Shown here: piece after piece, positions 36,717 through 46,212 of the stretch | Layout: the number at the start of each line of letters is the position of its first letter | Position numbering within the stretch: the stretch's first letter is position 1 | Source of the DNA: DAIDKA01 sp963726995 | Lineage (GTDB): Bacteria > Pseudomonadota > Gammaproteobacteria > Steroidobacterales > Steroidobacteraceae | Length of the DNA stretch: 64,000 nucleotides | NCBI GenBank assembly: GCA_963726995.1 | Contig: CAVSEP010000007.1 | Span: forward strand, 186,001-250,000 | Reading direction: 5' to 3' | Notes under the pieces: generated by a model | Seen by the model: the letters and a program-made list of their open reading frames with translations, nothing else | Database searches by the model: none | What the model was told of the DNA's origin: nothing | Translations under genes and position numbers: made by a program

Positions 36717-39700
36717 TTACAGCGACAGCAGGCTCGCGTTGCCGCCCAGCGCCGCCGTATTGACGCTCACGGTCTGTTCGGTGACGAACCGCTGCAGGTA
36801 GTGCGGTCCGCCCGCCTTGGGTCCCGTACCCGACAGTCCGCTGCCGCCAAAGGGCTGCACGCCGACCACCGCGCCGATCATATTGCGATTCACATAGACA
36901 TTGCCGACCCGGACCCGGTCCGCGATCGACTGGGCCGCGCTGTCGATGCGGGTATGGATGCCCAGAGTCAGTCCGTATCCCATCTGATTGATGGATTCGA
37001 TCAGCCCATCCAGATCCCGGGCCGCATAGCGCACGACATGCAGCACGGGCCCGAACACCTCCCGCTCTACCGCGGCCAGGCTCTCCACTTCCACCGCCAG
37101 CGGTGCAAAGTACCGACCACCCGCGGCCGTCGCGCGCAGCGGCGCGCGATGATGCCAGCGGGCACGCGCCAGTATCCGGGTCGCATAGGCCTGCAGATCC
37201 GCCAGCGCCTCATCATCGATCACCGGACCCACGTCGGTGTCCAGACGCCACGAAGGCCCCACCAGCAGCTCATCCATCTGCCCGGCCAGCAACGCCAGCA
37301 CCCGCGGGGCGATCTCCTCCTGCACCAGCAGCACCCGCAGCGCCGAGCAGCGCTGCCCGGCGCTGTTGAAAGCCGAGGCGATGCTGTCCAGGACCAGCTG
37401 CTCCGGCAGCGCGGAGCTATCGGCCAGCAGCACATTGATGCCGCCGGTCTCGGCGATCAGCGTGGCGATGGCGCCGCTGCGCGCCGCAAGCTGCTGCTCG
37501 ATGCGGCGCGCGGTTTGTGTCGAGCCCGTGAATACCACACCGCAGATCCGCTCGTCCCCCGTCAGTGCCTCGCCCACCAGGGGGCCACCTGCCAGCAGAC
37601 ACAGTACCCTCTCGGGTATACCGGCCCGCTGCAGCAGCTCCACGGCCAGCGCCGCGCACAGCGGCGTCTGTTCCGCAGGCTTGGCGATGACGCAGTTGCC
37701 GGTCACCAGGGCGGCGCTCACCTGGCCGGTGAAGATCGAGACCGGAAAGTTCCAGGGGCTGATGCAGGCAAATACTCCTCGGCCCCGGACCCGAAGCGTA
37801 TTGCGTTCGCCGGTCGGGCCCGGCAGCAGCAGCGGCGCATCCAGGAGGCGCGCCTGCGCGGCGTAGTAGCGCAGGAAATCGATGGCCTCCCGCACCTCGG
37901 CGGCGCTGTCGGGCACGGTGCGGCCCGCCTCCAGCACGCATCGGGCGATCAGCTCGGCCCGGTGCTGCTCGAACAGCTCCGCGGCGCGCTCGAGCAGCGC
38001 GGCGCGCTCCTCGAACGTGCGCCGGCTCCAGGCCGGCCACGCCGCACTGACAAGCGTCACAGCCGGCTCCACGTCCTGCGGCGACGACTCGGCCACCGGG
38101 CCCACGCGGGCGCTCGCCCGCCCGGACTCCTGCAGCAATGAGCGCAGTTCGGCGCCATCGGCGAAGTTGACGCCGCGGGAATTGGCTCGCTGCGTCCCGA
38201 AGAGCTGCGCCGGCAGTGCAATGCGCGGCTCCGCGGCGGGCTCAGTCCGGTCGGCCTCCGCGACCGGATCGGCAATGATCTGTTCCGGCGGCAGGCGCTC
38301 ATCCAGGATCCGGTTGACGAACGAGGTGTTGGCGCCGTTCTCCAGCAGGCGGCGCACCAGATAGGGCAGCAGCTCCTCATGCGGGCCAACCGGCGCGTAG
38401 ACGCGGCAGAGGGGTGCCGTGCCCGCCTCATCGGCGTCGCCGCCGATGACCTGCGCGTAGAGTTCCTCGCCCATGCCGTGCAGTCTTTGGAACTCGAAGC
38501 GCCCGCGGGCCGCCGCGGCCATGAGCTGCGACACATAGGCCACGGTATGCGCGTTGTGCGTGGCGAATTGGGGATAGATCACATCCAGGTGGGCCGACAG
38601 CAGCCGCGCGCAGGCCAGATACGACACGTCGGTATTGAGCTTGCGGGTGAAGACCGGAAAGCCGGCGAGTCCCCGTTCCTGCGCCCGCTTGATCTCGCTG
38701 TCCCAATACGCACCCTTCACCAGCCGTAGGGTGATCCGCCGCTGCCGTTCGCGGGTTTGAGTAATGAGCCACTCGAGCACGCGATGGCCGCGCTTCTGAT
38801 ATGCCTGGACCGCCAGCCCGAAGCCCTCATAGCCTTCGGTCACGGGACTTGCGAGTACGGCGTCGATCAGCTGCAGCGACAGCTCCAGTCGGTCGGCCTC
38901 TTCGGCATCCACCGTCAGGCCGATCCCGGCCGCGCGCGCCTGGCTGACCAGATCGAGCAGTCGCGGCGCGAGCTCCCGCAGCACCCGCTCGCCCTTCAGG
39001 AACTCATAGCGCGGATGCAGCGCCGAGAGCTTCACTGAAATGCCGGGCCGCGCGCGGTCGGATTCGTGCGCGGCGGCGTGGCGGCCGATCTCACTGATGG
39101 CGTCGCGGTACTTCTCGAAGTACCGCTGGGCGTCCGTGGCGGTAATGGCCGATTCGCCCAGCATGTCGAAGGAGTACGCGTAGCGGCTCTCGAGGCTGCC
39201 GGTGGTTCGGGCCAGCGCCTCGCCGATGCTGCGGCCCATGACGAACTGATGTCCCAGCACCCGCATCGCCTGGCGCAGCGCGGCACGCGCCACCGGTTCA
39301 CCGAGGCGCGCGGCCAGGCGCCCGAACCAGCCGCCGAGGGATCCGATGTCGCGCAGGTTCAGTTCAACCAGGCGCCCGGTCAGCATCAGCCCCCAGGTGG
39401 AGGCATTGACCAGCAGCGAATCGCTGTCGCCCAGATGCCGTTGCCAGTCCCCTTCGGCAAGCTTGTCGGCGATCAGCCGATCCGCGGTGTGCGCATCCGG
39501 AATGCGCAGCAGCGCCTCCGCCAGGCACATCAGCACCACCCCTTCCGGGGATGCCAGATTGTATTGGCGCAGCAGGGCATCCAGCCCGCCGCCGCTGCCG
39601 CGCGCGGCGCGCACGCCCCGCACCAGTTCAATCGCCCGCGCCTGCACCCGCCCGCGCAGGGTCTCAGGCAATCGGGCCAGATCGCAAAGGCGACGCAGGG

Positions 39701-39809
39701 CTTGCTCTTCAGGAGCGAGGAAATGCGGGTTCAGGGCAGCGCCCACCGCGGAAGTCAGGACTTCCGGGGTGGCGAAGGATTGCGCTTCAACCAGTGGTGG
39801 CTGGTCCAT
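36717..39809 (-). CDS. putA: Bifunctional proline dehydrogenase / glutamate-semialdehyde dehydrogenase PutA
   Basis: A 1030-residue protein that oxidises proline to glutamate. The proline dehydrogenase barrel (about 90-480) has GISVKLSALHPRYE, ADRLELSLQLID and RLVKGAYWD. The P5C dehydrogenase domain (about 540-1000) has the catalytic cysteine in NSAGQRCSALRVLL and the NAD-binding ISPWNFPVSIFTGQ. No N-terminal ribbon-helix-helix DNA-binding domain is present, so this is a catalytic-only PutA without autorepression. The start ATG at 39809 is chosen over 39875. It overlaps the yhhQ end by 23 bases. Confidence 0.96.
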   Translation of the reverse strand: MDQPPLVEAQSFATPEVLTSAVGAALNPHFLAPEEQALRRLCDLARLPETLRGRVQARAIELVRGVRAARGSGGGLDALLRQYNLASPEGVVLMCLAEALLRIPDAHTADRLIADKLAEGDWQRHLGDSDSLLVNASTWGLMLTGRLVELNLRDIGSLGGWFGRLAARLGEPVARAALRQAMRVLGHQFVMGRSIGEALARTTGSLESRYAYSFDMLGESAITATDAQRYFEKYRDAISEIGRHAAAHESDRARPGISVKLSALHPRYEFLKGERVLRELAPRLLDLVSQARAAGIGLTVDAEEADRLELSLQLIDAVLASPVTEGYEGFGLAVQAYQKRGHRVLEWLITQTRERQRRITLRLVKGAYWDSEIKRAQERGLAGFPVFTRKLNTDVSYLACARLLSAHLDVIYPQFATHNAHTVAYVSQLMAAAARGRFEFQRLHGMGEELYAQVIGGDADEAGTAPLCRVYAPVGPHEELLPYLVRRLLENGANTSFVNRILDERLPPEQIIADPVAEADRTEPAAEPRIALPAQLFGTQRANSRGVNFADGAELRSLLQESGRASARVGPVAESSPQDVEPAVTLVSAAWPAWSRRTFEERAALLERAAELFEQHRAELIARCVLEAGRTVPDSAAEVREAIDFLRYYAAQARLLDAPLLLPGPTGERNTLRVRGRGVFACISPWNFPVSIFTGQVSAALVTGNCVIAKPAEQTPLCAALAVELLQRAGIPERVLCLLAGGPLVGEALTGDERICGVVFTGSTQTARRIEQQLAARSGAIATLIAETGGINVLLADSSALPEQLVLDSIASAFNSAGQRCSALRVLLVQEEIAPRVLALLAGQMDELLVGPSWRLDTDVGPVIDDEALADLQAYATRILARARWHHRAPLRATAAGGRYFAPLAVEVESLAAVEREVFGPVLHVVRYAARDLDGLIESINQMGYGLTLGIHTRIDSAAQSIADRVRVGNVYVNRNMIGAVVGVQPFGGSGLSGTGPKAGGPHYLQRFVTEQTVSVNTAALGGNASLLSL

Positions 39810-40503
39810 CCGGCACGCGCAGGGAGAATGGCGTGAAGTTGGTGTTCCGGTCGTAGTAATCCTCGTGCTCGACACGCTTGAGGAAGTTGACCAGCTTGTA
39901 GGTCAGCGGCGTCGACAGCACTTCCCAGCTGGACTTCAGCACGTACTGGGTCAAGGTCAGGCCCAGCAGCTCGGTCTGCGGCATGGTGCCGGCAAAAGCA
40001 ATGGTCATGAAAAGCGCCGAGTCGACCAGTTCTCCACAGAGCGTCGAACCGATGGTACGCGTCCACAGCCAACGACCCTTGGTGAGAATTTTCATCTTCG
40101 CCAGCACGAAACTGTTCACGAAGGAGCCGCACCAGAACGCGACTACGGAACCGGCGGCAATGCGCGGCGTGTTGCCGAACATGGCCTCCACGGCCAGCTG
40201 CTTCGCGCGCCATGTGGCAGAGGGCGGCAGGTGCACAACCACCCATGACATGAGGGTCATAAACAGCAATGCCCCGAAGCCGCTCCAGACCACACGCCGG
40301 TCGCGCGCGTAGCCGTAGACCTCGGTGAGCACGTCACCGAAGAAGTAGGAAATGGGAAAGAACACCACCCCGGCGACGAACGTCACAGTGCCGACCAGCG
40401 GCAGGTGCACCGTGGATTCCTTGCCGGCCGCGATCAGGTTGGCGCACAGCACCACGCACACGTACGCGCCCAGAATCAGGTCATAGTATTTGAAGTTCTT
40501 CAA
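39787..40503 (-). CDS. yhhQ: Queuosine precursor transporter (VUT/YhhQ family)
   Basis: A 238-residue membrane protein of the VUT family (six or so helices) that imports queuine precursors (preQ0/preQ1) for tRNA modification. Family features are the helix FPISYFFGDVLTEVYGYA, TRTIGSTLCGELVDSALF and the final YKLVNFLKR. It overlaps hslR upstream (four bases) and putA downstream (23 bases), so it is in the same run of genes. Family assignment is confident; the substrate is inferred from homologues. Confidence 0.9.
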   Translation of the reverse strand: MKNFKYYDLILGAYVCVVLCANLIAAGKESTVHLPLVGTVTFVAGVVFFPISYFFGDVLTEVYGYARDRRVVWSGFGALLFMTLMSWVVVHLPPSATWRAKQLAVEAMFGNTPRIAAGSVVAFWCGSFVNSFVLAKMKILTKGRWLWTRTIGSTLCGELVDSALFMTIAFAGTMPQTELLGLTLTQYVLKSSWEVLSTPLTYKLVNFLKRVEHEDYYDRNTNFTPFSLRVPDGPATTG

Positions 40504-40907
40504 TCCCGCCCCCGGATGCGCCGCAGTTCGCGGCGCTCATGCTTGTCTGGTCGAGTGTCCGGACGCGGCGCGAAGGCCGTCGCCGTCCGCATCCGCTCGG
40601 CGAATAGCGCGCGCCTCGCCACGCTGTCCGGCGACTCACGGTAGCAGGCCGCAGCCTCGGGCGCTGGCCCGCGGCGCAGCGGCAGGCCCAGGACCTCGCA
40701 GTCGAACGGCACCGCCCCGCGGTTGAACGCCACCTGGTCGCCGATGCGGACGACGCGGGCGGCCTTGACCCGCTCACCGTTGACATGGACCCTGCCGCCG
40801 GAAACGGCCTCACCCGCAAGACTGCGGGACTTGAAGAGGCGGACGAAGAACAACCAGCGGTCGATCCGCATGGGTTCATGATCGGGGCCGTCGGCTTCCC
40901 TGGGCAT
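40500..40907 (-). CDS. hslR: Ribosome-associated heat shock protein Hsp15 (S4 domain)
   Basis: A 135-residue S4-domain protein that binds 50S subunits with a tethered peptidyl-tRNA. The S4 core is MRIDRWLFFVRLFKSRSLA then GGRVHVNGERVKAARVVRIGD. The C-terminal basic PDTRPDKHERRELRRIRG matches E. coli HslR. The start ATG at 40907 is used; ATG at 40871 is also possible. Gap of 37 bases from sppA. Confidence 0.94.
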   Translation of the reverse strand: MPREADGPDHEPMRIDRWLFFVRLFKSRSLAGEAVSGGRVHVNGERVKAARVVRIGDQVAFNRGAVPFDCEVLGLPLRRGPAPEAAACYRESPDSVARRALFAERMRTATAFAPRPDTRPDKHERRELRRIRGRD

Positions 40908-40944
40908 GGCGACATTATAGTCGCCGCCGACCGGGGTTCGAGCG

Positions 40945-42726
40945 CTACTCGGCGCTGCAGAAGCAGTAGGCGTACAGGCGATCGGCCCGATCGAAATGAC
41001 TCAGGCGCTCGGCCTCGCGCGCCAGCGGTGTGGACTGGGCCAGCCGGGCCAGGCCGCCGAACGGTGCCAGGCCGGTAAGATCCGCGAGCCCGGTGCTGGC
41101 CAGGACCTGCACCGCCCGCAGCCGCACCTGCATGGCCAGACTCTGCGCCCAGGTCAGTTCCGGCTCCAGGAACTGCAGTTTGTAGTCCGTCACGTTGGCG
41201 CGCTTGGCGGCAGCCTTGACCGCATCGTCAAACGACCCTAAGTGATCCACCAGTCCGCGGCTGCGCGCATCGAGGCCCGACCAGACCCGCCCCTGGCCGA
41301 TCTCATCGACCTGCTCCGGGGTCTTGTGCCGGCCGGCGGCCACACGCTGCAGGAACTGGCCATAGCCGAATTCCACGTAGGTCTGCAGCAGTGAGCGCGC
41401 CGGATCGCTCAACGGCACATCCATGCGCCGCAACCCGTCCAATGACGTGGTGCCCAGGCCATCGACGCCGACGCCAATCTTCGACAAGGCGCGGTTGACG
41501 TTCGGCACTTCGGCAAAAATACCGATGGATCCGGTGATGGTGGCAGGACTGGCCCAGATCTCATCGGACGGGGCCGCGATATAGTAGCCGCCGGAGGCGG
41601 CGTAGTTGGCCATGGACACCACGACCGGCTTGCCGGTCTTGCGCAGCGCCTGGAGCTCCCGGTAGATCTGCTCGGAGGCGGTCACCGAGCCGCCCGGGCT
41701 GTCGATTCGCAGCACCACGGCCTTGACCTTCTCGTCCTGGCGCGCGGCGCGCACCAGCCGCGCCATGGAATCCCCGCCGATGCTGCCCGGCGCCTGGCTG
41801 CCGTCCAGGATCTCGCCTTCCGCGACGATGACGGCCACGCGGGTCCGGTCGGTGCGCCCGAGCCCGGATTCGGCATGCAGCACGTGCGCATAATCCTCCG
41901 CGGCGACCTGGCGATAGCCGTTGTCCTGATCCGCGCCGGCGATTTCGGCGATCCGACGTTCGACCTGCGCTGCGGTCTTGATGCCGGTGACCAGGTGAGC
42001 TTTGAGCGCTATCTGCGCGCCGTCGCCCTTCTGTGCCTTGGCCACCTGCGGCAGCGTGCTGACATAGCCGGCGATGGCACCCGCCGGTAGCTTGCGCGCC
42101 GCATCGACGCTGTTCTGATAGCCCGTCCACAGCGCATTCAGGTACGCCTGGCTTTCTTCCCGGTCCTCAGGCGACATGCTGTCGCGGGTGTAGTCCTCGA
42201 CGGCGCTCTTGTACTTGCCGACCCGAAAGATATTGATGTCGACGCTGACCTTGTCGAGCAGGGTCTTGTAGTACCAACGGTAGCGGCTGTAGCCGTCGAC
42301 TTCCACGAAGCCCATGGGATCGACATAGATTTCGTCGGCCAGGGAGGCCAGGTAGTAGCCGTCCCGCTGGTAGCTCTGGCCGTAGGCGATGACCTTTTTG
42401 CCGGAGCTCTTGAATTCGCGGATCGCCTGGGCCAGCTCCGCCATGGTCGGCTGGCCGCCCACGCCCGTCATCCGGTCGAAATTCAGGACCAGCAGGCGAA
42501 TGCGCGAGTCCTGGGCGGCGGCGTGAATGGCGTCCTTGAGATCCCACAGCAGGGTCTCATCGTGGTTCTGCCCGCGGGCCTGTGCCACAGCCCGGGAGAC
42601 CGGATCGCCGGACAACTGCTCAACGAGCGTGCCGGTGGGCGCCACCACCAGTGCCGCCTGGTCGGGGATGTGCGGCACCGAGCCGCGCAGGGCGCCGATC
42701 ACGAAACCGGCGATCACCAGCAGCAC
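40945..42726 (-). CDS. sppA: Signal peptide peptidase SppA, 67-kDa type
   Basis: A Ser/Lys protease of the S49 family (593 residues from the first in-frame GTG) that degrades cleaved signal peptides in the inner membrane. Catalytic Lys is in FRVGKYKSAVEDYTRDSMSP, Ser in MANYAASGGYYIAAPSDEI. Tandem S49 halves are visible. The GTG at 42726 lies inside the hydrophobic segment, so the true N-terminus is probably upstream: the in-frame stretch up to about 42801 reads LLRSIASGLWRGLDFLRRLL, matching SppA N-termini. No ATG, GTG or TTG exists there; only a CTG (42799-42801) overlapping the rplS stop. Coordinates therefore likely miss about 25 residues. Confidence 0.94.
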   Translation of the reverse strand: MLLVIAGFVIGALRGSVPHIPDQAALVVAPTGTLVEQLSGDPVSRAVAQARGQNHDETLLWDLKDAIHAAAQDSRIRLLVLNFDRMTGVGGQPTMAELAQAIREFKSSGKKVIAYGQSYQRDGYYLASLADEIYVDPMGFVEVDGYSRYRWYYKTLLDKVSVDINIFRVGKYKSAVEDYTRDSMSPEDREESQAYLNALWTGYQNSVDAARKLPAGAIAGYVSTLPQVAKAQKGDGAQIALKAHLVTGIKTAAQVERRIAEIAGADQDNGYRQVAAEDYAHVLHAESGLGRTDRTRVAVIVAEGEILDGSQAPGSIGGDSMARLVRAARQDEKVKAVVLRIDSPGGSVTASEQIYRELQALRKTGKPVVVSMANYAASGGYYIAAPSDEIWASPATITGSIGIFAEVPNVNRALSKIGVGVDGLGTTSLDGLRRMDVPLSDPARSLLQTYVEFGYGQFLQRVAAGRHKTPEQVDEIGQGRVWSGLDARSRGLVDHLGSFDDAVKAAAKRANVTDYKLQFLEPELTWAQSLAMQVRLRAVQVLASTGLADLTGLAPFGGLARLAQSTPLAREAERLSHFDRADRLYAYCFCSAE

Positions 42727-42797
42727 CAGCAGGTGCAGGAGGCGCCGCAGGAAGTCGAGGCCGCGCCACAGCCCCGACGCGATCGAGCGCAGCAGTC

Positions 42798-43142
42798 TCA
42801 GACCTTCTCTTCGATGCGCGCTGCTTTGCCGGACAGATCGCGCAGGTAGTAGAGCTTGGCGCGACGGACACTGCCGCGGCGCTTCACGGCCACGTCACTG
42901 ATCGACGGGCTGTAGGACTGGAACACGCGCTCCACGCCCTCGCCATGCGAGATCTTGCGCACGGTGAAGGAGGAGTTGAGGCCGCGATTGCTCTTGGCAA
43001 TAACCACGCCCTCGTACGCCTGCACGCGCTCGCGGTCGCCTTCGACCACCTTGACCTGCACGACCACGGTATCGCCGGGGTTGAAATCCGGCAGCTTCCG
43101 GGTCATCCGGCTCTTTTCAATTTCCTGAACGATCTTGCTCAT
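42798..43142 (-). CDS. rplS: 50S ribosomal protein bL19
   Basis: A 114-residue bL19. The start ATG at 43142 gives MSKIVQEIEKSRM; motifs are FNPGDTVVVQVKVVEGDRER, YEGVVIAKSNRGLNSSFTV, and RRAKLYYLRDLSGKAARI at the C-terminus. Length matches E. coli (115). The start overlaps the end of trmD by 26 bases, so the four-gene rpsP-rimM-trmD-rplS operon is complete. Confidence 0.97.
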   Translation of the reverse strand: MSKIVQEIEKSRMTRKLPDFNPGDTVVVQVKVVEGDRERVQAYEGVVIAKSNRGLNSSFTVRKISHGEGVERVFQSYSPSISDVAVKRRGSVRRAKLYYLRDLSGKAARIEEKV

Positions 43143-43908
43143 GGTCTTCACCTTTATCCATAGTCGCCGCCTCGCTACGCGAGGCGAGATACTCATCCAA
43201 CAACCTGCTCGCCTCGGCCGTCAGGCCATGCGCGAGTATCAGGTCGGGGCGCCGCTGCCAGGTCCGCACCACCGCCTGGCGCAGGCGCCAGCGGCGGATG
43301 TCGGCATGGTTGCCCAAGGTCAAGACCTCCGGCACGCCCAACCCTTCGAACACTTCCGGTCGCGTGTAGTGCGGCCAGTCCAGCAGTCCCTGGTCAAAGG
43401 ACTCCTCGAGGCTGGAACGCTCGTCCCCGAGGGCTCCAGGCAACAGCCGCGCGACCGCATCAATCAGCGTGAGCGCCGGCAGTTCGCCGCCGCTCACCAC
43501 GAAATCTCCCACCGACAGCTCGCGATCGATGCCTAAGGTGAGGATGCGTTCATCCAGTCCCTCGTAGCGCCCCGCGACCAGCACCATGCCCGGCAAGGCC
43601 GCCAGCTCCCGCACCCGGGCCTGCGTGAGCCGCTCGCCCTGCGCCGACAGCGCAATGCGCACGCTGCCCGCCGGCAGCCGCGCCCGCGCGGCCCGAATCG
43701 CCGCCAGCACCGGCGCTGCCTTGAGCACCATGCCCGGCCCGCCACCGTAGGGCCGGTCATCCACCGTCCGGTGCACATCGCTCGTGTAGGCGCGTGGATC
43801 TTCGGTCCCCACCGCCAGCAGTCCGCGCTCGATGGCCCGGCTCAGCACGCCGAACTTCAAGCCCCCGGACAGCAGCTCCGGGAACAGCGTGACCACTTCA
43901 ATCCGCAT
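43117..43908 (-). CDS. trmD: tRNA (guanosine(37)-N1)-methyltransferase
   Basis: A 263-residue SPOUT enzyme that methylates G37 of tRNAs reading CNN codons, preventing frameshifts. MRIEVVTLFPELLSG is the typical start. The trefoil knot segment has LVAGRYEGLDERI and SVGDFVVSGGELPALTLIDA. The C-terminal helical region ends with a low-complexity tail overlapping rplS by 26 bases. It overlaps rimM by 11 bases. Confidence 0.97.
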   Translation of the reverse strand: MRIEVVTLFPELLSGGLKFGVLSRAIERGLLAVGTEDPRAYTSDVHRTVDDRPYGGGPGMVLKAAPVLAAIRAARARLPAGSVRIALSAQGERLTQARVRELAALPGMVLVAGRYEGLDERILTLGIDRELSVGDFVVSGGELPALTLIDAVARLLPGALGDERSSLEESFDQGLLDWPHYTRPEVFEGLGVPEVLTLGNHADIRRWRLRQAVVRTWQRRPDLILAHGLTAEASRLLDEYLASRSEAATMDKGEDHEQDRSGN

Positions 43909-44398
43909 CAGCCGGCCAGTCCACGCTCAGCAGCCGGCTCTCCAGGTCAACCTTGCGCAGGTACTGCGGAATTGCCGGTATCCAGTACTCGGCTTGTCCG
44001 GCCACCACCATCATGGCATTGGCGGGACCCTCCACGAAGTGGTCGAGCTTGCCCAACTCCACCCCTTCCAGATTCCGCACCGCGAATCCGATCAGATCGC
44101 CCCGGTAGTACTCGCGCTTACCCGGCGGCGGCAGCGCACTGCGGCGCACTTCGATCATGGCGCCTCGCCACAGCGCCGCGGCATCCCGATCCGCCACCCC
44201 CTCGAGCCGCGCCACCAGGCCGCGCCCCTGCAGCCGGCCCTCGGCCAGCCGCTGGCTGCTGGCCGGGCCAGGCCCCAGACGCAGGCTCCAGACGGGGTAG
44301 TCGAACACTGCCTCCGGCGGCTCCGTAAAGGACTGTATATGCATCCAGCCCAGAACGCCGTACGGGCTGCCTATGCGCCCGAGTTCCACCCATTCCAT
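43898..44398 (-). CDS. rimM: 16S rRNA processing protein RimM
   Basis: A 166-residue RimM that assists 30S head maturation and binds uS19. The N-terminal beta-barrel (about 1-90) starts WVELGRIGSPYGVLGWM; the PRC-barrel domain (about 95-160) contains YRGDLIGFAVRNLEGVELG and AEYWIPAIPQYLRKVDL. Normal family length (170-180). Between rpsP (44-base gap) and trmD (11-base overlap). Confidence 0.96.
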   Translation of the reverse strand: MEWVELGRIGSPYGVLGWMHIQSFTEPPEAVFDYPVWSLRLGPGPASSQRLAEGRLQGRGLVARLEGVADRDAAALWRGAMIEVRRSALPPPGKREYYRGDLIGFAVRNLEGVELGKLDHFVEGPANAMMVVAGQAEYWIPAIPQYLRKVDLESRLLSVDWPADAD

Positions 44399-44442
44399 CG
44401 TTGCCGCCCGCCGGCGGGCCTCACAGGCCGCTTGTCGGCCTA

Positions 44443-44706
44443 TCAGGCCGCCAGGGCCGTCGCCTGCTTACGGAAGGTCGTCACCAGGTGCCGCACGCGA
44501 TCGGACTGCTGGGCGCCCTTGCTGACCCAGTAGTCGATGCGCGGCAGGTCAAGTTTGAGCTTAGGCTCACCCTTGCGCGCGATCGGGTTGAAGAACCCGA
44601 CCTGTTCGAGGCTGGCGCTGCCCTGGCGCTTGCGGCTGTCGGTGACGACAACGTGATAAAAGGGCTGATTCCGCGCGCCACGGCGCGTCAGACGAATCGT
44701 TACCAT
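44443..44706 (-). CDS. rpsP: 30S ribosomal protein bS16
   Basis: An 87-residue bS16. The start ATG at 44706 gives MVTIRLTRRGARNQPFYHVV, the family signature; QVGFFNPIARKGEPKLKLDL and RIDYWVSKGAQQSDRVRHL follow. Slightly longer than E. coli (82). First gene of rpsP-rimM-trmD-rplS, 91 bases after the corrected ffh stop. Confidence 0.97.
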   Translation of the reverse strand: MVTIRLTRRGARNQPFYHVVVTDSRKRQGSASLEQVGFFNPIARKGEPKLKLDLPRIDYWVSKGAQQSDRVRHLVTTFRKQATALAA

Positions 44707-44796
44707 TGGATCTCCGCGGGGGGCTATCCGCCCCGTCCCAAAAAGAGCGCGGATTCTACGCAAAGAGCGGGTAATTATCTATTTGTTTTCAAGGAT

Positions 44797-46157
44797 TCAG
44801 CCCTGCGGGAACCCCGGCGGCATGCCGCCCTTGAGCGCGCCCAGCATCCGGCGCAGCTTCCCCCCTTCATGCTCTTCATCATCCGCTGCATGTCCATGAA
44901 CTGCTTGAGCAGGCGGTTCACGTCCTGGACCTGCACCCCGGACCCCTTGGCGATACGCCGCCGACGCGACCCGTCGATCACCGACGGCAGCCGCCGCTCC
45001 CGCGGGGTCATGGAATTGATGATGGCGATCTGCCGGCGTACCTGTTGGTCCCCCGCATCTGCCGAGATCGCCGCCTTCTGCGCGGCAGCTCCCGGCAGCT
45101 TGTCCAGCAGGGACGTGACGCCGCCCATCTTCTGCAGCTGCTCGAGCTGGCTCTTCAGGTCCGACATGTCGAAGCCCTTGCCGGAGACCATCTTGCGGGC
45201 CATCCGCTCGGCTTCCCCGGCATCGACATTGCGCTGCACCTGCTCCACCAGCGCCACCACGTCGCCCATGCCGAGGATGCGCGAGGCCATGCGCTCGGGA
45301 TCAAACGCAGTCAGGGCGTCGGTTTTTTCACCCGTGCCCAGGAACACGATGGGCTGGCCGGTGATCTGGCGTACCGAGAGCGCCGCACCACCGCGTGCAT
45401 CGCCATCGGCCTTGGTGAGAATCACGCCGGTAAGGTTCAACGCGGCACCGAAGGCCCTGGCGGCATTCACCGCATCCTGGCCCGCCATGGCATCGACCAC
45501 GAACAGGCGCTCGTGCGGGGTGACCGCGGCATCGATGTCGCGCACCTCCTGCATCATGTCCTCATCGACGTGCAGGCGACCCGCGGTGTCGACGATGAGC
45601 ACGTCGAAGACGGCGCGCCGGGCCTGTTCCAGCGCCGCCAGGGCGATCTGCCGGGGCGGCTGGCTGGCCGCGGCGGCGAAGTAATCCGCGCCCACCTGCT
45701 GCGCGAGCCGCTCCAACTGCAGCATGGCGGCCGGACGGCGCACATCGGTGCTCACCAGCAGCACCCGCTTGCGGTGGGTCTCGATCAGCCAGCGCGCGAG
45801 CTTGGCCGCGGAGGTGGTCTTGCCGGCGCCCTGCAGGCCGGCCAGCAGCACGACCAGGGGCGGCTGCGCGCGCAGGCTGAAGCCGGCCGCCGCCCCGCCC
45901 ATGAGGGCGACCAGCTCCTTGTGGAGGATGCCGACAAACACCTGCCCCGGGGTCAGGCTGGAGGCCACCTCGGTGCCCAGCGCCTGGGTTTTGACCTGGT
46001 CGATGAACTGCTTGATGACCGGCAGCGCAACGTCCGCCTCCAGCAGTGCCACCCGCACCTCGCGCAGCACCTCGGCCACGTTGTCCGCGGTGATGCGCCC
46101 GCGCCCGCGCAGGGCGTCCACCGTGCGGCTGAGCCGCGATGTCAGGCTGTCAAACAT
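44797..46157 (-). CDS. ffh: Signal recognition particle protein Ffh, with a single-base frameshift near the C-terminus
   Basis: The GTPase that binds 4.5S RNA and signal peptides. The NG domain (about 1-295) has P-loop LLAGLQGAGKTT, LLVSTDVRRPAAMLQL, VLIVDTAGRLHVDE and TKADGDARGGAAL. The methionine-rich M domain follows (MARKMVSGKGFDMSDL, KQFMDMQRMMKSMKG). A run of six C at 44860-44865 should be seven: adding one restores KLRRMLGALKGGMPPGFPQG and a stop at 44797, the canonical Ffh ending; without it the ORF ends differently at 44775. A homopolymer error is likely. The start ATG at 46157 gives MFDSLTSRLSR. Confidence 0.95.
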
Positions 46158-46212
46158 TAGGCCATTATAGGGCAACCGGACCTGCCCGCTGATCCGAGGA
46201 GCTGCTCTTCAA

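Noticed and set aside
36657..38141. A 494-residue open frame opposite putA
   Set aside because: Antisense of the putA dehydrogenase domain; rich in Arg, Gln and Gly with no domain.
44775..44860. The alternative Ffh C-terminus ending at 44775
   Set aside because: It lacks any homology; adding one base restores the conserved methionine-rich ending.
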